Under the pieces are notes generated by a model. That model did not search any database. It worked only from the letters and a program-made list of their open reading frames with translations, and was not told the DNA's origin. A stretch of 64,000 nt of DNA, taken from Streptomyces sp. 6-11-2 (GTDB lineage Bacteria > Actinomycetota > Actinomycetes > Streptomycetales > Streptomycetaceae). The stretch is taken from positions 5,332,001-5,396,000 of the forward strand of contig NZ_BJOR01000001.1 of the NCBI RefSeq assembly GCF_006540305.1, written 5' to 3'. The translations under genes and the position numbers were made by a program. Of the stretch, positions 1 to 8,870 are shown piece by piece (positions within the stretch are counted from its first letter, which is position 1; each line of letters starts with the position of its first letter).

Positions 1-1436
1 ACACCCCGGTCGGGCTCTACCGCAAGCTCGCCGCCGAGCGCCCCGGCACCTTCCTGCTGGAGTCCGCGGAGAACGGCAGTACGGCGTACACCTGGTCCCG
101 GTACTCCTTCGTGGGCGTCCGCAGCGACGCCACCCTCACCGAGCGCGGCGGCCAGGCCCACTGGCTCGGCGCCCCGCCCGTCGGCGTCCCCGCCGAGGGC
201 GACCCGCTCGCGGCCCTGCGCACCACCGTCGAGACCCTGCACACCCCCCGCGACCTGGCCCACGACCTGGGCCTGCCGCCCTTCACCGGAGGCATGGTCG
301 GTTACCTCGGCTACGACATCGTGCGCCGCCTGGAGAAGATCGGCCCCGGCGAGCGCGACGACCTGCGGCTGCCCGAGCTGACCATGCTGCTCACCTCCGA
401 TCTCGCGGTCCTCGACCACTGGGACGGCACGGTCCTGCTGATCGCCAACGCGATCAACCACAACGACCTGGACACCGGCGTCGACGAGGCGTACGCCGAC
501 GCCGTGGCACGCCTGGACGCCATGGAGGCGGACCTGTCCCGCCCGGTCGTCCAGCCGCCCGCCGCGCTGCCGCCCTCCGAACTGCCCGAGTACACCGCGC
601 TGTGGGGCGGCGAGGACTTCCAGGCGGCCGTGGAGGACGTCAAGGAGCGCATCCGCGCGGGCGAGGCCTTCCAGGTCGTCCCCTCCCAGCGCTTCGAAAC
701 GCCGTGCACGGCGAGCGCACTGGACGTCTACCGGGTGCTCAGGGCCACCAACCCCTCGCCGTACATGTACCTGTTCCGGTTCCCCTGCGGGGATGGAGAC
801 GCCTTCGACGTCGTCGGGTCCAGCCCGGAAGCCCTGGTGAAGGTCGAGGACGGGCGGGCCATGGTCCACCCCATCGCCGGCACCCGGCCGCGCGGCGCCA
901 CCCCGCAGCAGGACCAGGCCCTCGCCGAGGAACTGCTCGCCGACCCCAAGGAACGCGCCGAGCACCTGATGCTCGTCGACCTCGGGCGCAACGACCTGGG
1001 CCGGGTCTGCGAGCCGGGCTCCGTCGAGGTCGTCGACTTCATGTCCGTCGAGCGGTACTCGCACGTCATGCACATCGTCTCCACCGTGACCGGACGGGTC
1101 GCGGCGGGCCGCACCGCCTTCGACGTGCTGACCGCCTGCTTCCCGGCCGGCACCCTCTCGGGCGCGCCGAAGCCGCGGGCCATGCAGATCATCGACGAAC
1201 TCGAGCCGTCCCGGCGGGGGTTGTACGGCGGCTGCGTGGGCTACCTGGACTTCGCCGGCGACTCCGACACCGCCATCGCCATCCGCACCGCACTGCTGCG
1301 CGACGGCACCGCCTACGTCCAGGCGGGCGCCGGCATCGTCGCCGACTCCGACCCGGTGGCCGAGGACACCGAGTGCCGCAACAAGGCGGCGGCCGTGCTG
1401 CGGGCGGTGCACACCGCGAACCGGCTGGGACGGTAG
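1..1436 (+). CDS. trpE: Anthranilate synthase component I (5' truncated by window edge)
   Basis: Converts chorismate plus glutamine-derived ammonia to anthranilate, the first committed step of tryptophan synthesis. The reading frame is open from the first complete codon (base 3) and already shows TrpE N-terminal sequence, so the true start lies upstream. Chorismate-binding-enzyme motifs are clear: PFTGGMVGYLGYD, HPIAGTRPRG, DLGRNDLGRVCEPG and PAGTLSGAPKPRAM. There is no fused glutamine amidotransferase domain: the gene stops at TAG shortly after the chorismate-binding domain, so TrpG must be supplied elsewhere. The next gene is a Trp-operon-associated membrane protein. The leader is outside the window, so attenuation cannot be judged. 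Confidence 0.97.
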   Translation, partial: TPVGLYRKLAAERPGTFLLESAENGSTAYTWSRYSFVGVRSDATLTERGGQAHWLGAPPVGVPAEGDPLAALRTTVETLHTPRDLAHDLGLPPFTGGMVGYLGYDIVRRLEKIGPGERDDLRLPELTMLLTSDLAVLDHWDGTVLLIANAINHNDLDTGVDEAYADAVARLDAMEADLSRPVVQPPAALPPSELPEYTALWGGEDFQAAVEDVKERIRAGEAFQVVPSQRFETPCTASALDVYRVLRATNPSPYMYLFRFPCGDGDAFDVVGSSPEALVKVEDGRAMVHPIAGTRPRGATPQQDQALAEELLADPKERAEHLMLVDLGRNDLGRVCEPGSVEVVDFMSVERYSHVMHIVSTVTGRVAAGRTAFDVLTACFPAGTLSGAPKPRAMQIIDELEPSRRGLYGGCVGYLDFAGDSDTAIAIRTALLRDGTAYVQAGAGIVADSDPVAEDTECRNKAAAVLRAVHTANRLGR

Positions 1437-1497
1437 GGCGTTTCTCACGTCCGGCACATGAACCCCGGATGACACGGCGCCCGCGGTCCGAGCGATA

Positions 1498-2145
1498 GTG
1501 GAGTACGTGACTGCCCTACCTCACCCCCGTTCCGAAGCCGCCGCACCCGCCCGGTCCGGCCGCCGCAGCCTCGCCGTCGCCCTGCTGTGCGGCGCGCTCG
1601 GCGCGGCCGTGGCGCTGCTCGCCACCCGGCAGCGATGGGCGGAGGGCACCGCGACGGTGGCCGGCGGCGCCTTCCCGCTGACCGCCAGGGGCAGCGAGGT
1701 CACGGGCGTGCCCGCGGCGCTGGCCATAGTGGGCCTGGCCGCGCTCGTCGCCGTCTTCGCCGTCCGCCGCTCCGGCCGCGTCCTGGTCGCCGTGCTGCTC
1801 GCGCTCTCCGGCGCGGGCACGGTCGCCGCCGCCCTGCTCGGCGCCGACGACGGCGGCGCCCTCGACGAGAAGGCCGCCCAGGTCTCCGGCGACACCGCCG
1901 CGACCGCCGCCGCGCTCAGCCACACCGGCTGGCCCTACGTCGCGGCCGTCGGCGGGGCGCTGCTGCTCCTGGCCGGCCTGCTCGCTCTGCGCTACGGCCG
2001 CCTGTGGCCGGCCATGTCCGGCCGCTACGAACGCTCCGGCGCCCCCCGCACCCGCGCGACCCGCCCGGTCGACCCCGACCGCCCCGAGGACCTGTGGAAG
2101 GCCCTCGACCGGGGCGAGGACCCGACCGGCTCCGGACCCGCCTGA
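1498..2145 (+). CDS. Trp-biosynthesis-associated membrane protein (TIGR02234-like)
   Basis: Small membrane protein that follows trpE in actinobacteria; its biochemical role is unknown. The 215 residues contain about four hydrophobic helices (roughly residues 24-44, 72-92, 97-116, 145-166) and an Arg/Pro/Asp-rich cytoplasmic tail. Start choice is uncertain: GTG at 1498, or GTG at 1507 giving a protein three residues shorter; neither has a well-spaced Shine-Dalgarno sequence. It lies 61 bp after trpE on the same strand and is probably co-transcribed. The family assignment rests on position and hydropathy rather than on a catalytic motif. Confidence 0.85.
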   Translation: MEYVTALPHPRSEAAAPARSGRRSLAVALLCGALGAAVALLATRQRWAEGTATVAGGAFPLTARGSEVTGVPAALAIVGLAALVAVFAVRRSGRVLVAVLLALSGAGTVAAALLGADDGGALDEKAAQVSGDTAATAAALSHTGWPYVAAVGGALLLLAGLLALRYGRLWPAMSGRYERSGAPRTRATRPVDPDRPEDLWKALDRGEDPTGSGPA

Positions 2146-2192
2146 CCGCCGCCCGGCCGGGGCGCGCTTCGCGCCGTGCCCGGACGGCGGTC
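2144..2192 (+). terminator. Compound GC-rich hairpin after the trpE-associated gene
   Basis: An outer 8-bp stem (GACCGCCG at 2144-2151 with CGGCGGTC at 2185-2192) encloses an inner GGCGCG-CTT-CGCGCC hairpin. It begins at the stop codon of the membrane-protein gene. No U-tract follows, as is usual in Streptomyces, so it could be a terminator or a processing/stability element. Confidence 0.45.
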
Positions 2193-2288
2193 GCGAGGAG
2201 CCACCCCCGCTCACGTCGGGTGCACGGGTACGGGACAATGGAGCCGAGCGTCCGGCTCAGACAAGAACACAGCAACGAGGAGCAAGTC

Positions 2289-2534
2289 ATGGCGGGCAGC
2301 AGCCACGGTCACACCCCGGCCGCCTGGACCGGTGTCATCATCGCCTTCATCGGTTTCTGCGTCGCGGGCGCCTTCATGGTGATGGCCCAGCCGGTCGGCT
2401 TCTGGGCCGGCATGGGGATCGTGCTGGCCGGCGGCGTCGTCGGCGGCATCATGCGCATGATGGGCCTCGGCCAGAAGAACGAGCACCCGGTGCACCAGGT
2501 CGGCCCGCGCGAGCCGGCCCGCGCCGAGAGCTGA
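2289..2534 (+). CDS. HGxxPAAW family small membrane protein
   Basis: An 81-residue protein of unknown function from an actinobacterial family named for its N-terminal motif, here HGHTPAAW at residues 7-14. Two hydrophobic helices follow (about residues 15-33 and 37-55), then a short charged tail. The ATG at 2289 is preceded by GAGGAG (2277-2282) at suitable spacing. It sits in the trp neighbourhood between two other small membrane proteins; no role in tryptophan synthesis can be read from the sequence. Confidence 0.85.
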   Translation: MAGSSHGHTPAAWTGVIIAFIGFCVAGAFMVMAQPVGFWAGMGIVLAGGVVGGIMRMMGLGQKNEHPVHQVGPREPARAES

Positions 2535-2623
2535 GGCCCGCACGGGGCGGACCCGTACCACTCGACAGCCCAGGGGGCGGCCCGGTGCCGCCCCTCGCGC
2601 GTGTGTGACCGGTCCGGGGCAGA

Positions 2624-3124
2624 ATGCGAGGCGTGAATCCCGACAGCCGGAGGGTGACGCACGGCCGGACGCCCATACCCCGCCCGCGGCGCACCCAGGT
2701 CGCCACCGCCGTTTCCCCGCACGCCACGGCCGTGCTCAGGCGGCTCGCGGTCCCGGCCGGGGTCCTGACCGCCGTCGTCGGCGCCTTCGCCTACGTCGGG
2801 GCCGTGGACCCCAACCAGCCCGGCCACTACCCGGTCTGCCCCCTGCTGCGCTACGCCGGTCTCTACTGCCCCGGCTGCGGCGGGCTGCGCAGCGCCCACG
2901 CCTTCGTCCACGGCGACTTCGTGACGGCCCTGCACGACAACGCCCTGGCCGCCGTGGGCTATCCGGTCTTCGCCGTGGTGTGGACGCTGTGGGTCCTGCG
3001 CGCCGTGCGCGGGCGGCCGCCGCGCCTCGTACTCGGGACGGCGCACCTGTGGAGCCTCGGCGCCCTGCTGCTGGTGTTCACCGTTGTCCGGAACCTGCCG
3101 TTCGGTGGCTGGCTCCATCCTTGA
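2624..3124 (+). CDS. DUF2752 family membrane protein
   Basis: A 166-residue protein of unknown function. The diagnostic DUF2752 segment is present: CPLLRYAGLYCPGCGGLRS followed by AHAFVHGDF, with two Cys in a CPxCG arrangement. Three hydrophobic stretches indicate an integral membrane protein. ATG 2624 gives the longest product; GTG at 2633 would remove three residues. It is the last of three small membrane ORFs between trpE and trpC, and a 176-bp spacer then precedes trpC. Confidence 0.85.
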   Translation: MRGVNPDSRRVTHGRTPIPRPRRTQVATAVSPHATAVLRRLAVPAGVLTAVVGAFAYVGAVDPNQPGHYPVCPLLRYAGLYCPGCGGLRSAHAFVHGDFVTALHDNALAAVGYPVFAVVWTLWVLRAVRGRPPRLVLGTAHLWSLGALLLVFTVVRNLPFGGWLHP

Positions 3125-3300
3125 TCGGGCCCGGTATGTCCAGGTAGTGGGACCGCCGTCCACCGGATGCGAGGTCGGCGCCCGCCTCCGGATACCATCG
3201 CAGTAACCACCGGTTCCACCCGCCTGATCGGTTCGCGGCGGACCGCCGGAGGCCGTTCGACCCGCTGGAACAGTCCACCGTCTGGAAGGGGGCCGCTCGC

Positions 3301-4110
3301 GTGAGTGTGCTCGACGAGATCATCGACGGAGTCCGTGCCGACCTTTCGGAGCGGCAGGCGCGCGTCAGCCTCGACGAGCTCAAGGAGCGCGCGGCGAAGG
3401 CACCCGCGGCCAAGGACGGGGCCGCCGCGCTGCGCGGCGACGGCGTCAAGGTGATCTGCGAGGTCAAGCGCTCCAGCCCGTCCAAGGGCGCACTGGCCGC
3501 GATCGCCGACCCGGCCGGGCTCGCCGCGGACTACGAGGCGGGCGGCGCCTCCGTCATCTCGGTGCTGACCGAGCAGCGCCGCTTCGGCGGCTCGCTGGCC
3601 GACCTGGAGGCGGTCCGCGCGCGCGTGGACATCCCGGTCCTGCGCAAGGACTTCATCGTCACCTCGTACCAGCTGTGGGAGGCCCGGGCCTACGGCGCCG
3701 ACCTCGCCCTGCTGATCGTCGCCGCCCTGGACCAGCCGGCCCTGGAGTCGCTGATCGAGCGCGCGGTGTCCATCGGACTCACCCCGCTCGTCGAGGTCCA
3801 CGACGAGGAGGAGGTCGAGCGCGCGGTGGACGCGGGCGCCAAGGTGATCGGCGTCAACGCGCGCAACCTGAAGACGCTCGAGGTCGACCGCGACACCTTC
3901 GAGCGGGTGGCCCCGGAGATCCCGGACGGTCTCGTCAAGATCGCCGAGTCCGGCGTGCGCGGCCCGCACGACCTCATCGCCTACGCCAACGCCGGCGCCG
4001 ACGCGGTCCTGGTCGGCGAGTCCCTCGTCACCGGCCGCGACCCGAAGACGGCGGTCGCCGACCTGGTGGCGGCCGGGGCGCACCCGGCGCTGCGGCACGG
4101 GCGGAGCTGA
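3301..4110 (+). CDS. trpC: Indole-3-glycerol-phosphate synthase
   Basis: Closes the ring of carboxyphenylamino-deoxyribulose phosphate to indole-3-glycerol phosphate. The 269-residue single-domain TIM barrel shows the family signature [13 protein letters not shown] (catalytic Glu and Lys), [42 protein letters not shown] and [12 protein letters not shown] 3301 is preceded by GGAAGGGGG about 10 bp upstream. It is not fused to TrpF. The 176-bp region before it has a possible -10 (TACCAT near 3193) but no Trp-rich leader peptide that I can find. trpM follows after 46 bp. Confidence 0.97.
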   Translation: MSVLDEIIDGVRADLSERQARVSLDELKERAAKAPAAKDGAAALRGDGVKVICEVKRSSPSKGALAAIADPAGLAADYEAGGASVISVLTEQRRFGGSLADLEAVRARVDIPVLRKDFIVTSYQLWEARAYGADLALLIVAALDQPALESLIERAVSIGLTPLVEVHDEEEVERAVDAGAKVIGVNARNLKTLEVDRDTFERVAPEIPDGLVKIAESGVRGPHDLIAYANAGADAVLVGESLVTGRDPKTAVADLVAAGAHPALRHGRS

Positions 4111-4142
4111 GCGAGCCGCTCACCCGAGTGGCCGTACGCCGG

Positions 4143-4148
4143 TAGAGT
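4143..4148 (+). promoter_or_regulatory. Possible -10 element for a leaderless trpM transcript
   Basis: TAGAGT lies 8 nt before the trpM ATG, with TCACCC 17 bp further upstream as a weak -35. No Shine-Dalgarno sequence precedes the ATG. The arrangement fits transcription starting at or within a few bases of the start codon. This is inference from spacing only. Confidence 0.35.
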
Positions 4149-4156
4149 GTGCCCCG

Positions 4157-4345
4157 ATGACCCTCCCGATCGCCGAACCCTTCCGGGACCCGTACGCCCG
4201 CCTCGCGCGCGGCTGCCGGCCCCGTGGCTGCCGCGCGCCCGCACGCCGTGTGCACGGCCGCAGGGTGCGGTACGTCATCGGTGACGAACCGGGCCAGGTC
4301 AACGGCATGCGATGGCGTCGCCCGCGTGCGCGCCACCAGCGGTGA
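4157..4345 (+). CDS. trpM: TrpM, small tryptophan-locus protein
   Basis: A 62-residue, very Arg-rich protein located between trpC and trpB. I recognise it as the TrpM described in S. coelicolor as influencing tryptophan biosynthesis and development; its mechanism is not evident from sequence. It carries a conserved core (CRPRGCRAPARRVHGRR, then VRYVIGDEPGQVNGMRW) with two Cys and a single Trp near the C-terminus. There is no Shine-Dalgarno sequence before ATG 4157, but a -10-like TAGAGT sits 8 nt upstream, so the transcript may be leaderless. A 210-bp GC-rich spacer separates it from trpB. Confidence 0.8.
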   Translation: MTLPIAEPFRDPYARLARGCRPRGCRAPARRVHGRRVRYVIGDEPGQVNGMRWRRPRARHQR

Positions 4346-4527
4346 GCTGAGCCGCGTCGTCCGGCCCCGGGCCGGTCGCCCCGTCTCCGCCGCTCCCGGC
4401 CCGTGCCGCCGTACCGCGACCGCGGTCCGCCCGCCGGCCGAGTGGCCCGCCCGCTGACGCCCGTGCCCGCACACCCGGAGCACGGCACGCGCACGCGACC
4501 ACCGTGACCCTCAGACCCACCGATCCC

Positions 4528-4541
4528 GGGGCAGACGCCCC
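4528..4541 (+). promoter_or_regulatory. Small hairpin just ahead of the trpB ribosome-binding site
   Basis: GGGGC-AGAC-GCCCC ends 3 nt before the GAGG Shine-Dalgarno sequence (4545-4548) of trpB. It could modulate ribosome access or mark an RNA end. It is the only compact hairpin I noted in the trpM-trpB spacer. Functional meaning is speculative. Confidence 0.3.
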
Positions 4542-4555
4542 TGTGAGGTATCCGC

Positions 4556-5839
4556 ATGCCCAGCGAGTTCTTCATTCCCGACCCGGAGGGCCAGGTGCCG
4601 AGCGCCGAGGGCTACTTCGGCGCGTTCGGCGGCAAGTTCATCCCGGAGGCGCTCGTCGCCGCCGTGGACGAGGTCGCCGTCGAGTACGACAAGGCCAAGG
4701 CCGACCCCGAGTTCGCCCGCGAGCTCGACGACCTGCTCGCCCACTACACCGGCCGCCCCAGCGCCCTCACCGAGGTGCCCCGTTTCGCCGAGCACGCCGG
4801 CGGCGCCCGCGTGTTCCTCAAGCGCGAGGACCTCAACCACACCGGCTCCCACAAGATCAACAACGTGCTCGGCCAGGCCCTGCTCACCAAGCGGATGGGC
4901 AAGACCCGGGTGATCGCCGAGACCGGCGCAGGACAGCACGGCGTCGCCACCGCCACCGCCTGCGCGCTCTTCGGTCTCCAGTGCACGATCTACATGGGTG
5001 AGATCGACACGGAGCGGCAGGCCCTGAACGTGGCCCGGATGCGCATGCTCGGCGCCGAGGTCGTCGCCGTGAAGTCCGGCAGCCGCACCCTGAAGGACGC
5101 CATCAACGAGGCGTTCCGCGACTGGGTCGCCAACGTCGACCACACCCACTACCTGTTCGGGACGGTCGCAGGACCGCACCCCTTCCCGGCCATGGTCCGC
5201 GACTTCCACCGGGTCATCGGCGTCGAGGCGCGCCGCCAGCTGCTGGAGCGCGCCGGGCGCCTGCCCGACGCGGCCGTCGCCTGTGTCGGCGGCGGTTCCA
5301 ACGCCATCGGCCTCTTCCACGCCTTCATCCCGGACACCGGCGTCCGCCTCATCGGGTGCGAGCCCGCCGGGCACGGCATCGAGAGCGGCGAGCACGCGGC
5401 CACCCTGACCGCGGGCGAGCCCGGCATCCTGCACGGCTCCCGCTCCTACGTCCTCCAGGACGACGAGGGCCAGATCACCGAGCCGTACTCCATCTCCGCC
5501 GGCCTCGACTACCCGGGCATCGGCCCCGAGCACTCCTACCTCAAGGACTCCGGCCGCGGCGAGTACCGCGCGATCACCGACGACGCGGCCATGCAGGCGC
5601 TGCGCCTGCTGTCGCGGACCGAGGGCATCATCCCGGCGATCGAGAGCGCGCACGCGCTGGCCGGCGCCCTGGAAGTGGGCCGGGAACTGGGCGAGGACGG
5701 ATTGATCGTGGTCAACCTCTCCGGCCGCGGCGACAAGGACATGGACACCGCCGCCCGCTACTTCGGCCTGTACGACACCGACGCCGAGGTGGCCGCCGAC
5801 GAAGCCGACACCGCCGAGATCGAGGGGGACGCCAAGTGA
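4556..5839 (+). CDS. trpB: Tryptophan synthase beta subunit
   Basis: PLP enzyme that condenses indole with serine to give tryptophan, working as an alpha2-beta2 complex with TrpA. The 427-residue product has the PLP lysine in [12 protein letters not shown] (K100), the [17 protein letters not shown] substrate loop, and the phosphate-binding [18 protein letters not shown] 4556 is preceded by GAGG with 7-nt spacing. The 3' end overlaps the trpA start by 4 bp (GTGA), so the two subunits are probably translationally coupled. The short acidic C-terminal tail is unremarkable. Confidence 0.98.
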   Translation: MPSEFFIPDPEGQVPSAEGYFGAFGGKFIPEALVAAVDEVAVEYDKAKADPEFARELDDLLAHYTGRPSALTEVPRFAEHAGGARVFLKREDLNHTGSHKINNVLGQALLTKRMGKTRVIAETGAGQHGVATATACALFGLQCTIYMGEIDTERQALNVARMRMLGAEVVAVKSGSRTLKDAINEAFRDWVANVDHTHYLFGTVAGPHPFPAMVRDFHRVIGVEARRQLLERAGRLPDAAVACVGGGSNAIGLFHAFIPDTGVRLIGCEPAGHGIESGEHAATLTAGEPGILHGSRSYVLQDDEGQITEPYSISAGLDYPGIGPEHSYLKDSGRGEYRAITDDAAMQALRLLSRTEGIIPAIESAHALAGALEVGRELGEDGLIVVNLSGRGDKDMDTAARYFGLYDTDAEVAADEADTAEIEGDAK

Positions 5840-6672
5840 GCGGGACTGCATCGACCGGTGGACAGGGCCGGCTGCTGGCCGACACCCTGGCCGCCGCCAA
5901 GGCGGAGGGCCGGTCCGCTCTCATCGCCTACCTGCCGGCCGGGTTCCCGACCGTGGACGGCGGCATCGAGGCGATCAAGGCCGTATTCGACGGCGGCGCC
6001 GACGTCGTCGAGGTCGGGCTGCCGCACAGCGACCCGGTCCTGGACGGTCCGGTCATCCAGACCGCGGACGACATCGCGCTGCGCGGCGGCGTCAGGATCG
6101 CGGACGTGATGCGGACGGTGAAGGAGGCCCACGCGGCCACCGGCAAGCCGGTGCTCGTCATGACGTACTGGAACCCGGTCGACCGCTACGGCGTCGAGCG
6201 GTTCACCGCGGAGCTCGCCGAGGCGGGCGGCGCCGGCTGCATCCTGCCGGACCTGCCGGTCCAGGAGTCGGCCCTGTGGCGGGAGCACGCCGAGAAGCAC
6301 GGCCTGGCGACGGTGTTCGTCGTCGCGCCCAGCAGCAGGGACGAGCGGCTCGCCGAGATCACCGCGGCCGGCTCCGGATTCGTCTACGCCGCCTCCCTGA
6401 TGGGTGTCACCGGCACCCGTGAGTCGGTGGGCACGCAGGCCCAGGACCTGGTGGAACGCACCCGGGCCACCGGTAGCGGCCTGCCCGTCTGCGTCGGCCT
6501 CGGCGTCTCCAACCGTGCCCAGGCGGCCGAGGTCGCCGGCTTCGCCGACGGCGTGATCGTCGGTTCGGCCTTCGTCAAGCGGATGCTGCAGGCCCCGGAC
6601 CCGGCGGCCGGCCTCGAGGCCGTCCGCGCCCTCGCGGGCGAGCTGGCGAGCGGGGTGCGCGGGCAGGCCTGA
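5836..6672 (+). CDS. trpA: Tryptophan synthase alpha subunit
   Basis: Cleaves indole-3-glycerol phosphate to indole and glyceraldehyde 3-phosphate and channels the indole to TrpB. The start is GTG 5836, overlapping the trpB stop, which gives 278 residues, normal for the family. Conserved elements: [13 protein letters not shown], the catalytic Glu in VVEVGLP, the catalytic Asp in [17 protein letters not shown], and the phosphate site GLGVSN with [11 protein letters not shown]. The usual PFSDP is PHSDP here. It is the last gene of the trp run, with a strong hairpin following. Confidence 0.97.
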   Translation: MSGTASTGGQGRLLADTLAAAKAEGRSALIAYLPAGFPTVDGGIEAIKAVFDGGADVVEVGLPHSDPVLDGPVIQTADDIALRGGVRIADVMRTVKEAHAATGKPVLVMTYWNPVDRYGVERFTAELAEAGGAGCILPDLPVQESALWREHAEKHGLATVFVVAPSSRDERLAEITAAGSGFVYAASLMGVTGTRESVGTQAQDLVERTRATGSGLPVCVGLGVSNRAQAAEVAGFADGVIVGSAFVKRMLQAPDPAAGLEAVRALAGELASGVRGQA

Positions 6673-6720
6673 CGGCGGGCCGCGGCACATCCTGCGATCG
6701 CCCGAACGGGTGGTCCTGGC

Positions 6721-6749
6721 ACCGGGGAGGCGCAATGCGCCTCCCCGGT
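6721..6749 (+). terminator. Terminator hairpin after trpA
   Basis: A perfect 13-bp stem (6721-6733 with 6737-6749) closes on a 3-nt AAT loop. It lies between trpA and the next gene on the same strand, so it probably ends the trp transcript. No U-tract is present. Confidence 0.75.
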
Positions 6750-6762
6750 TCGTTCAGGGGGT

Positions 6763-7536
6763 GTGAGCGAGAAGAACCATCAGGGAAAGCGCATCGCCCG
6801 GCAGCGGCTGGCGGCCGAGCGCGAGAAGCAGAAGACCGCGGAGAGGCGACGGCGCACGCTGATCGTGGCCGCGACCGTCGTGTGCGTTCTGGGCCTGGCG
6901 GCGGTGATCGGAGTGGTGGCCGCCAACTCCGGCAAGCACAAGAGCAGCAGCGCGGGCCCGGTCGTGGCGCCCTCCGGCGCGCGGGGCAAGGACAGCCTGG
7001 CGATCCCCGTCGGCCGGGACGGAGCCAAGTCGACGCTCACCGTGTGGGAGGACTTCCGCTGCCCGGCCTGCCAGGCCTTCGAGACGATGTACCGGCCGAC
7101 GGTCCACGAGCTGGCCGACGCCGGCAAGCTCAAAGTGGAATACCACCTGGTCAGACTGATCGACGGCAACCTCGGGGGCACCGGCTCCCTGCGCTCGGCC
7201 AACGCGGCGGCCTGCGCGCAGGACGCCGGCAAGTTCCCCGCCTACCACGACGTGCTCTACCGGAACCAGCCCAAGGAGTCCGACGACGCCTTCGCCGACA
7301 ACGGCAAGCTCATCCAGCTCGCGGGCAAGGTGAGCGGCCTGAACACCCCGGCCTTCGACAAGTGCGTCCGGAACGGCACGCACGACAGCTGGGTCGACAA
7401 GTCCAACCAGGCCTTCCAGGCCGGCGGCTTCTCGGGCACCCCGACCGTCCTGCTGAACGGGAAGAACATCCTCCAGGACCAGACGATGACCCCGGCGAAG
7501 CTGAAGCAGATGGTGGAGGCGGCCGACCGCAAATGA
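6763..7536 (+). CDS. Membrane-anchored DsbA/thioredoxin-fold protein
   Basis: Extracytoplasmic thiol-disulfide oxidoreductase-like protein. The 257 residues comprise a basic N-terminus, a membrane anchor (about residues 36-54) and a thioredoxin_4/DsbA-like domain. The redox motif is C100-P-A-C103 in DFRCPACQAF, and a cis-Pro loop follows in GTPTVLLNG. The GTG start is preceded by AGGGGG. Further Cys residues in AACAQD and KCVRNG may be structural. Its position before lgt fits an envelope role, though no partner can be deduced. Confidence 0.88.
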   Translation: MSEKNHQGKRIARQRLAAEREKQKTAERRRRTLIVAATVVCVLGLAAVIGVVAANSGKHKSSSAGPVVAPSGARGKDSLAIPVGRDGAKSTLTVWEDFRCPACQAFETMYRPTVHELADAGKLKVEYHLVRLIDGNLGGTGSLRSANAAACAQDAGKFPAYHDVLYRNQPKESDDAFADNGKLIQLAGKVSGLNTPAFDKCVRNGTHDSWVDKSNQAFQAGGFSGTPTVLLNGKNILQDQTMTPAKLKQMVEAADRK

Positions 7537-7620
7537 GTGAGGCACGAGCCGCCCGTTATGGACCCGTAGCCCGGCTGCTTGCCTTGGCCCCGCTCCGGCT
7601 GCGGTAGCGTCGACCCTGCC

Positions 7621-8619
7621 ATGGAACTTGCCTACATCCCCAGCCCGTCGCGCGGTGTGCTGTACCTCGGTCCCATTCCGCTGCGCGGCTATGCCTTCAG
7701 CATCCTCGTCGGTCTCTTCGTCGCCCTCTGGATCGTCGACCGCCGGTGGGTCGCGCGTGGCGGTAAGAAGGGCACCGCCTGGGACATCGCCGTCTGGGCC
7801 GTCCCGTTCGGCCTGCTGGGCGGTCGCCTGTACCACGTGATCACCGACTATGAACTCTATTTCGGTGAAGGCCGGAACTGGGTCAACGCCTTCAAGATCT
7901 GGGAAGGCGGACTCGGTATCTGGGGAGCCGTCGCGCTGGGCGCGCTCGGTGCCTGGATCGGCTGCCGGCGCCGGGGTATCGCGCTGCCGCCGTATGCCGA
8001 CGCCGTGGCTCCCGGCCTGGCGATCGCGCAGGCGTTCGGGCGCTGGGGCAACTGGTTCAACCAGGAGCTGTACGGGCGGGAGACGGACCTTCCGTGGGCC
8101 CTGCACATCACGTCCTCGGCGGACGGCCGGGTGCCGGGGTACTACCACCCGACGTTCCTGTACGAGTCGCTGTGGTGCGTCGGCGTCGCGCTGCTGGTGT
8201 TCTGGGCGGACCGCCGGTTCAAGATGGGGCACGGAAGGGCGTTCGCCCTGTACGTCGCCGCGTACTGCGCGGGCCGGTTCTGGATCGAGTACATGCGGGT
8301 CGACGAGGCCCACCACATCCTGGGCCTGCGGCTGAACAACTGGACCGCGTTGATCGTCTTCATCGCGGCCGTGGTCTACATGGTCCTCTCGGCCCGGCTT
8401 CGGCCCGGCCGGGAAGAGACCGTCGAGCCGGACGCCTCGGACGCCACGGACGGCGGCACGCAGGACGCGGAAGAGGGCGCAGGCGCGGAGGGTCCCGTCG
8501 TACTGGACAAGGACGCTCCGGAGACCGCGGGCAAGGAAACGTCCACGTCCGGTCAGGACGCAGTGGCTGATGAGGCTCCAGTGATGTCAGGGGAGAAGCA
8601 GCAGAAGCCCCGCTCGTAG
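7621..8619 (+). CDS. lgt: Prolipoprotein diacylglyceryl transferase
   Basis: Transfers diacylglycerol from phosphatidylglycerol to the lipobox cysteine of preprolipoproteins, the first lipoprotein maturation step, in the cytoplasmic membrane. The 332-residue product has about seven hydrophobic segments and Lgt motifs including LRGYAF, GLLGGRLYHV (H/R of the active site), RWGNWFNQELYG and FLYESLW. The last 60 or so residues form a hydrophilic Asp/Glu/Gly tail that is not catalytic. ATG 7621 was chosen over an upstream in-frame TTG; no strong Shine-Dalgarno sequence precedes it. A client within this window is the liv binding protein with its LTAC lipobox. Confidence 0.96.
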   Translation: MELAYIPSPSRGVLYLGPIPLRGYAFSILVGLFVALWIVDRRWVARGGKKGTAWDIAVWAVPFGLLGGRLYHVITDYELYFGEGRNWVNAFKIWEGGLGIWGAVALGALGAWIGCRRRGIALPPYADAVAPGLAIAQAFGRWGNWFNQELYGRETDLPWALHITSSADGRVPGYYHPTFLYESLWCVGVALLVFWADRRFKMGHGRAFALYVAAYCAGRFWIEYMRVDEAHHILGLRLNNWTALIVFIAAVVYMVLSARLRPGREETVEPDASDATDGGTQDAEEGAGAEGPVVLDKDAPETAGKETSTSGQDAVADEAPVMSGEKQQKPRS

Positions 8620-8834
8620 CGGAGCCGGTCTGCCGAACTCACGGGGCGTGACCGCCGGGCCGAATGGTGTTCTGGCCCTGTGGTTCCCGGTCGGCCTGCT
8701 GCCCGGCACCGTGTTCGAGGTGCTCCGGCGCCGCGCCGCACCCGATCGGGGGACAGCCGGTCACGACGGACGAGGGGTTTCCCGCTTCCGGTCCGACGAC
8801 TGACCCTGACGCCCCTCGAAAGCCGCATGTGGAC

Positions 8835-8863
8835 AGGGCGCCCCCGGATCACGGGGGCGCCCT
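8835..8863. terminator. Bidirectional terminator between lgt and the minus-strand operon
   Basis: A perfect 12-bp stem (AGGGCGCCCCCG with CGGGGGCGCCCT) closes on a 5-nt loop GATCA. It lies between the convergent lgt and CitE-like genes and ends 7 bp from the latter's stop. The 8620-8834 stretch before it shows no convincing gene. Confidence 0.8.
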
Positions 8864-8870
8864 CGTCGTG

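Noticed and set aside
3125-3300. Trp attenuator or leader peptide upstream of trpC
   Set aside because: No short ORF with consecutive Trp codons and no convincing alternative terminator/antiterminator pair was found.
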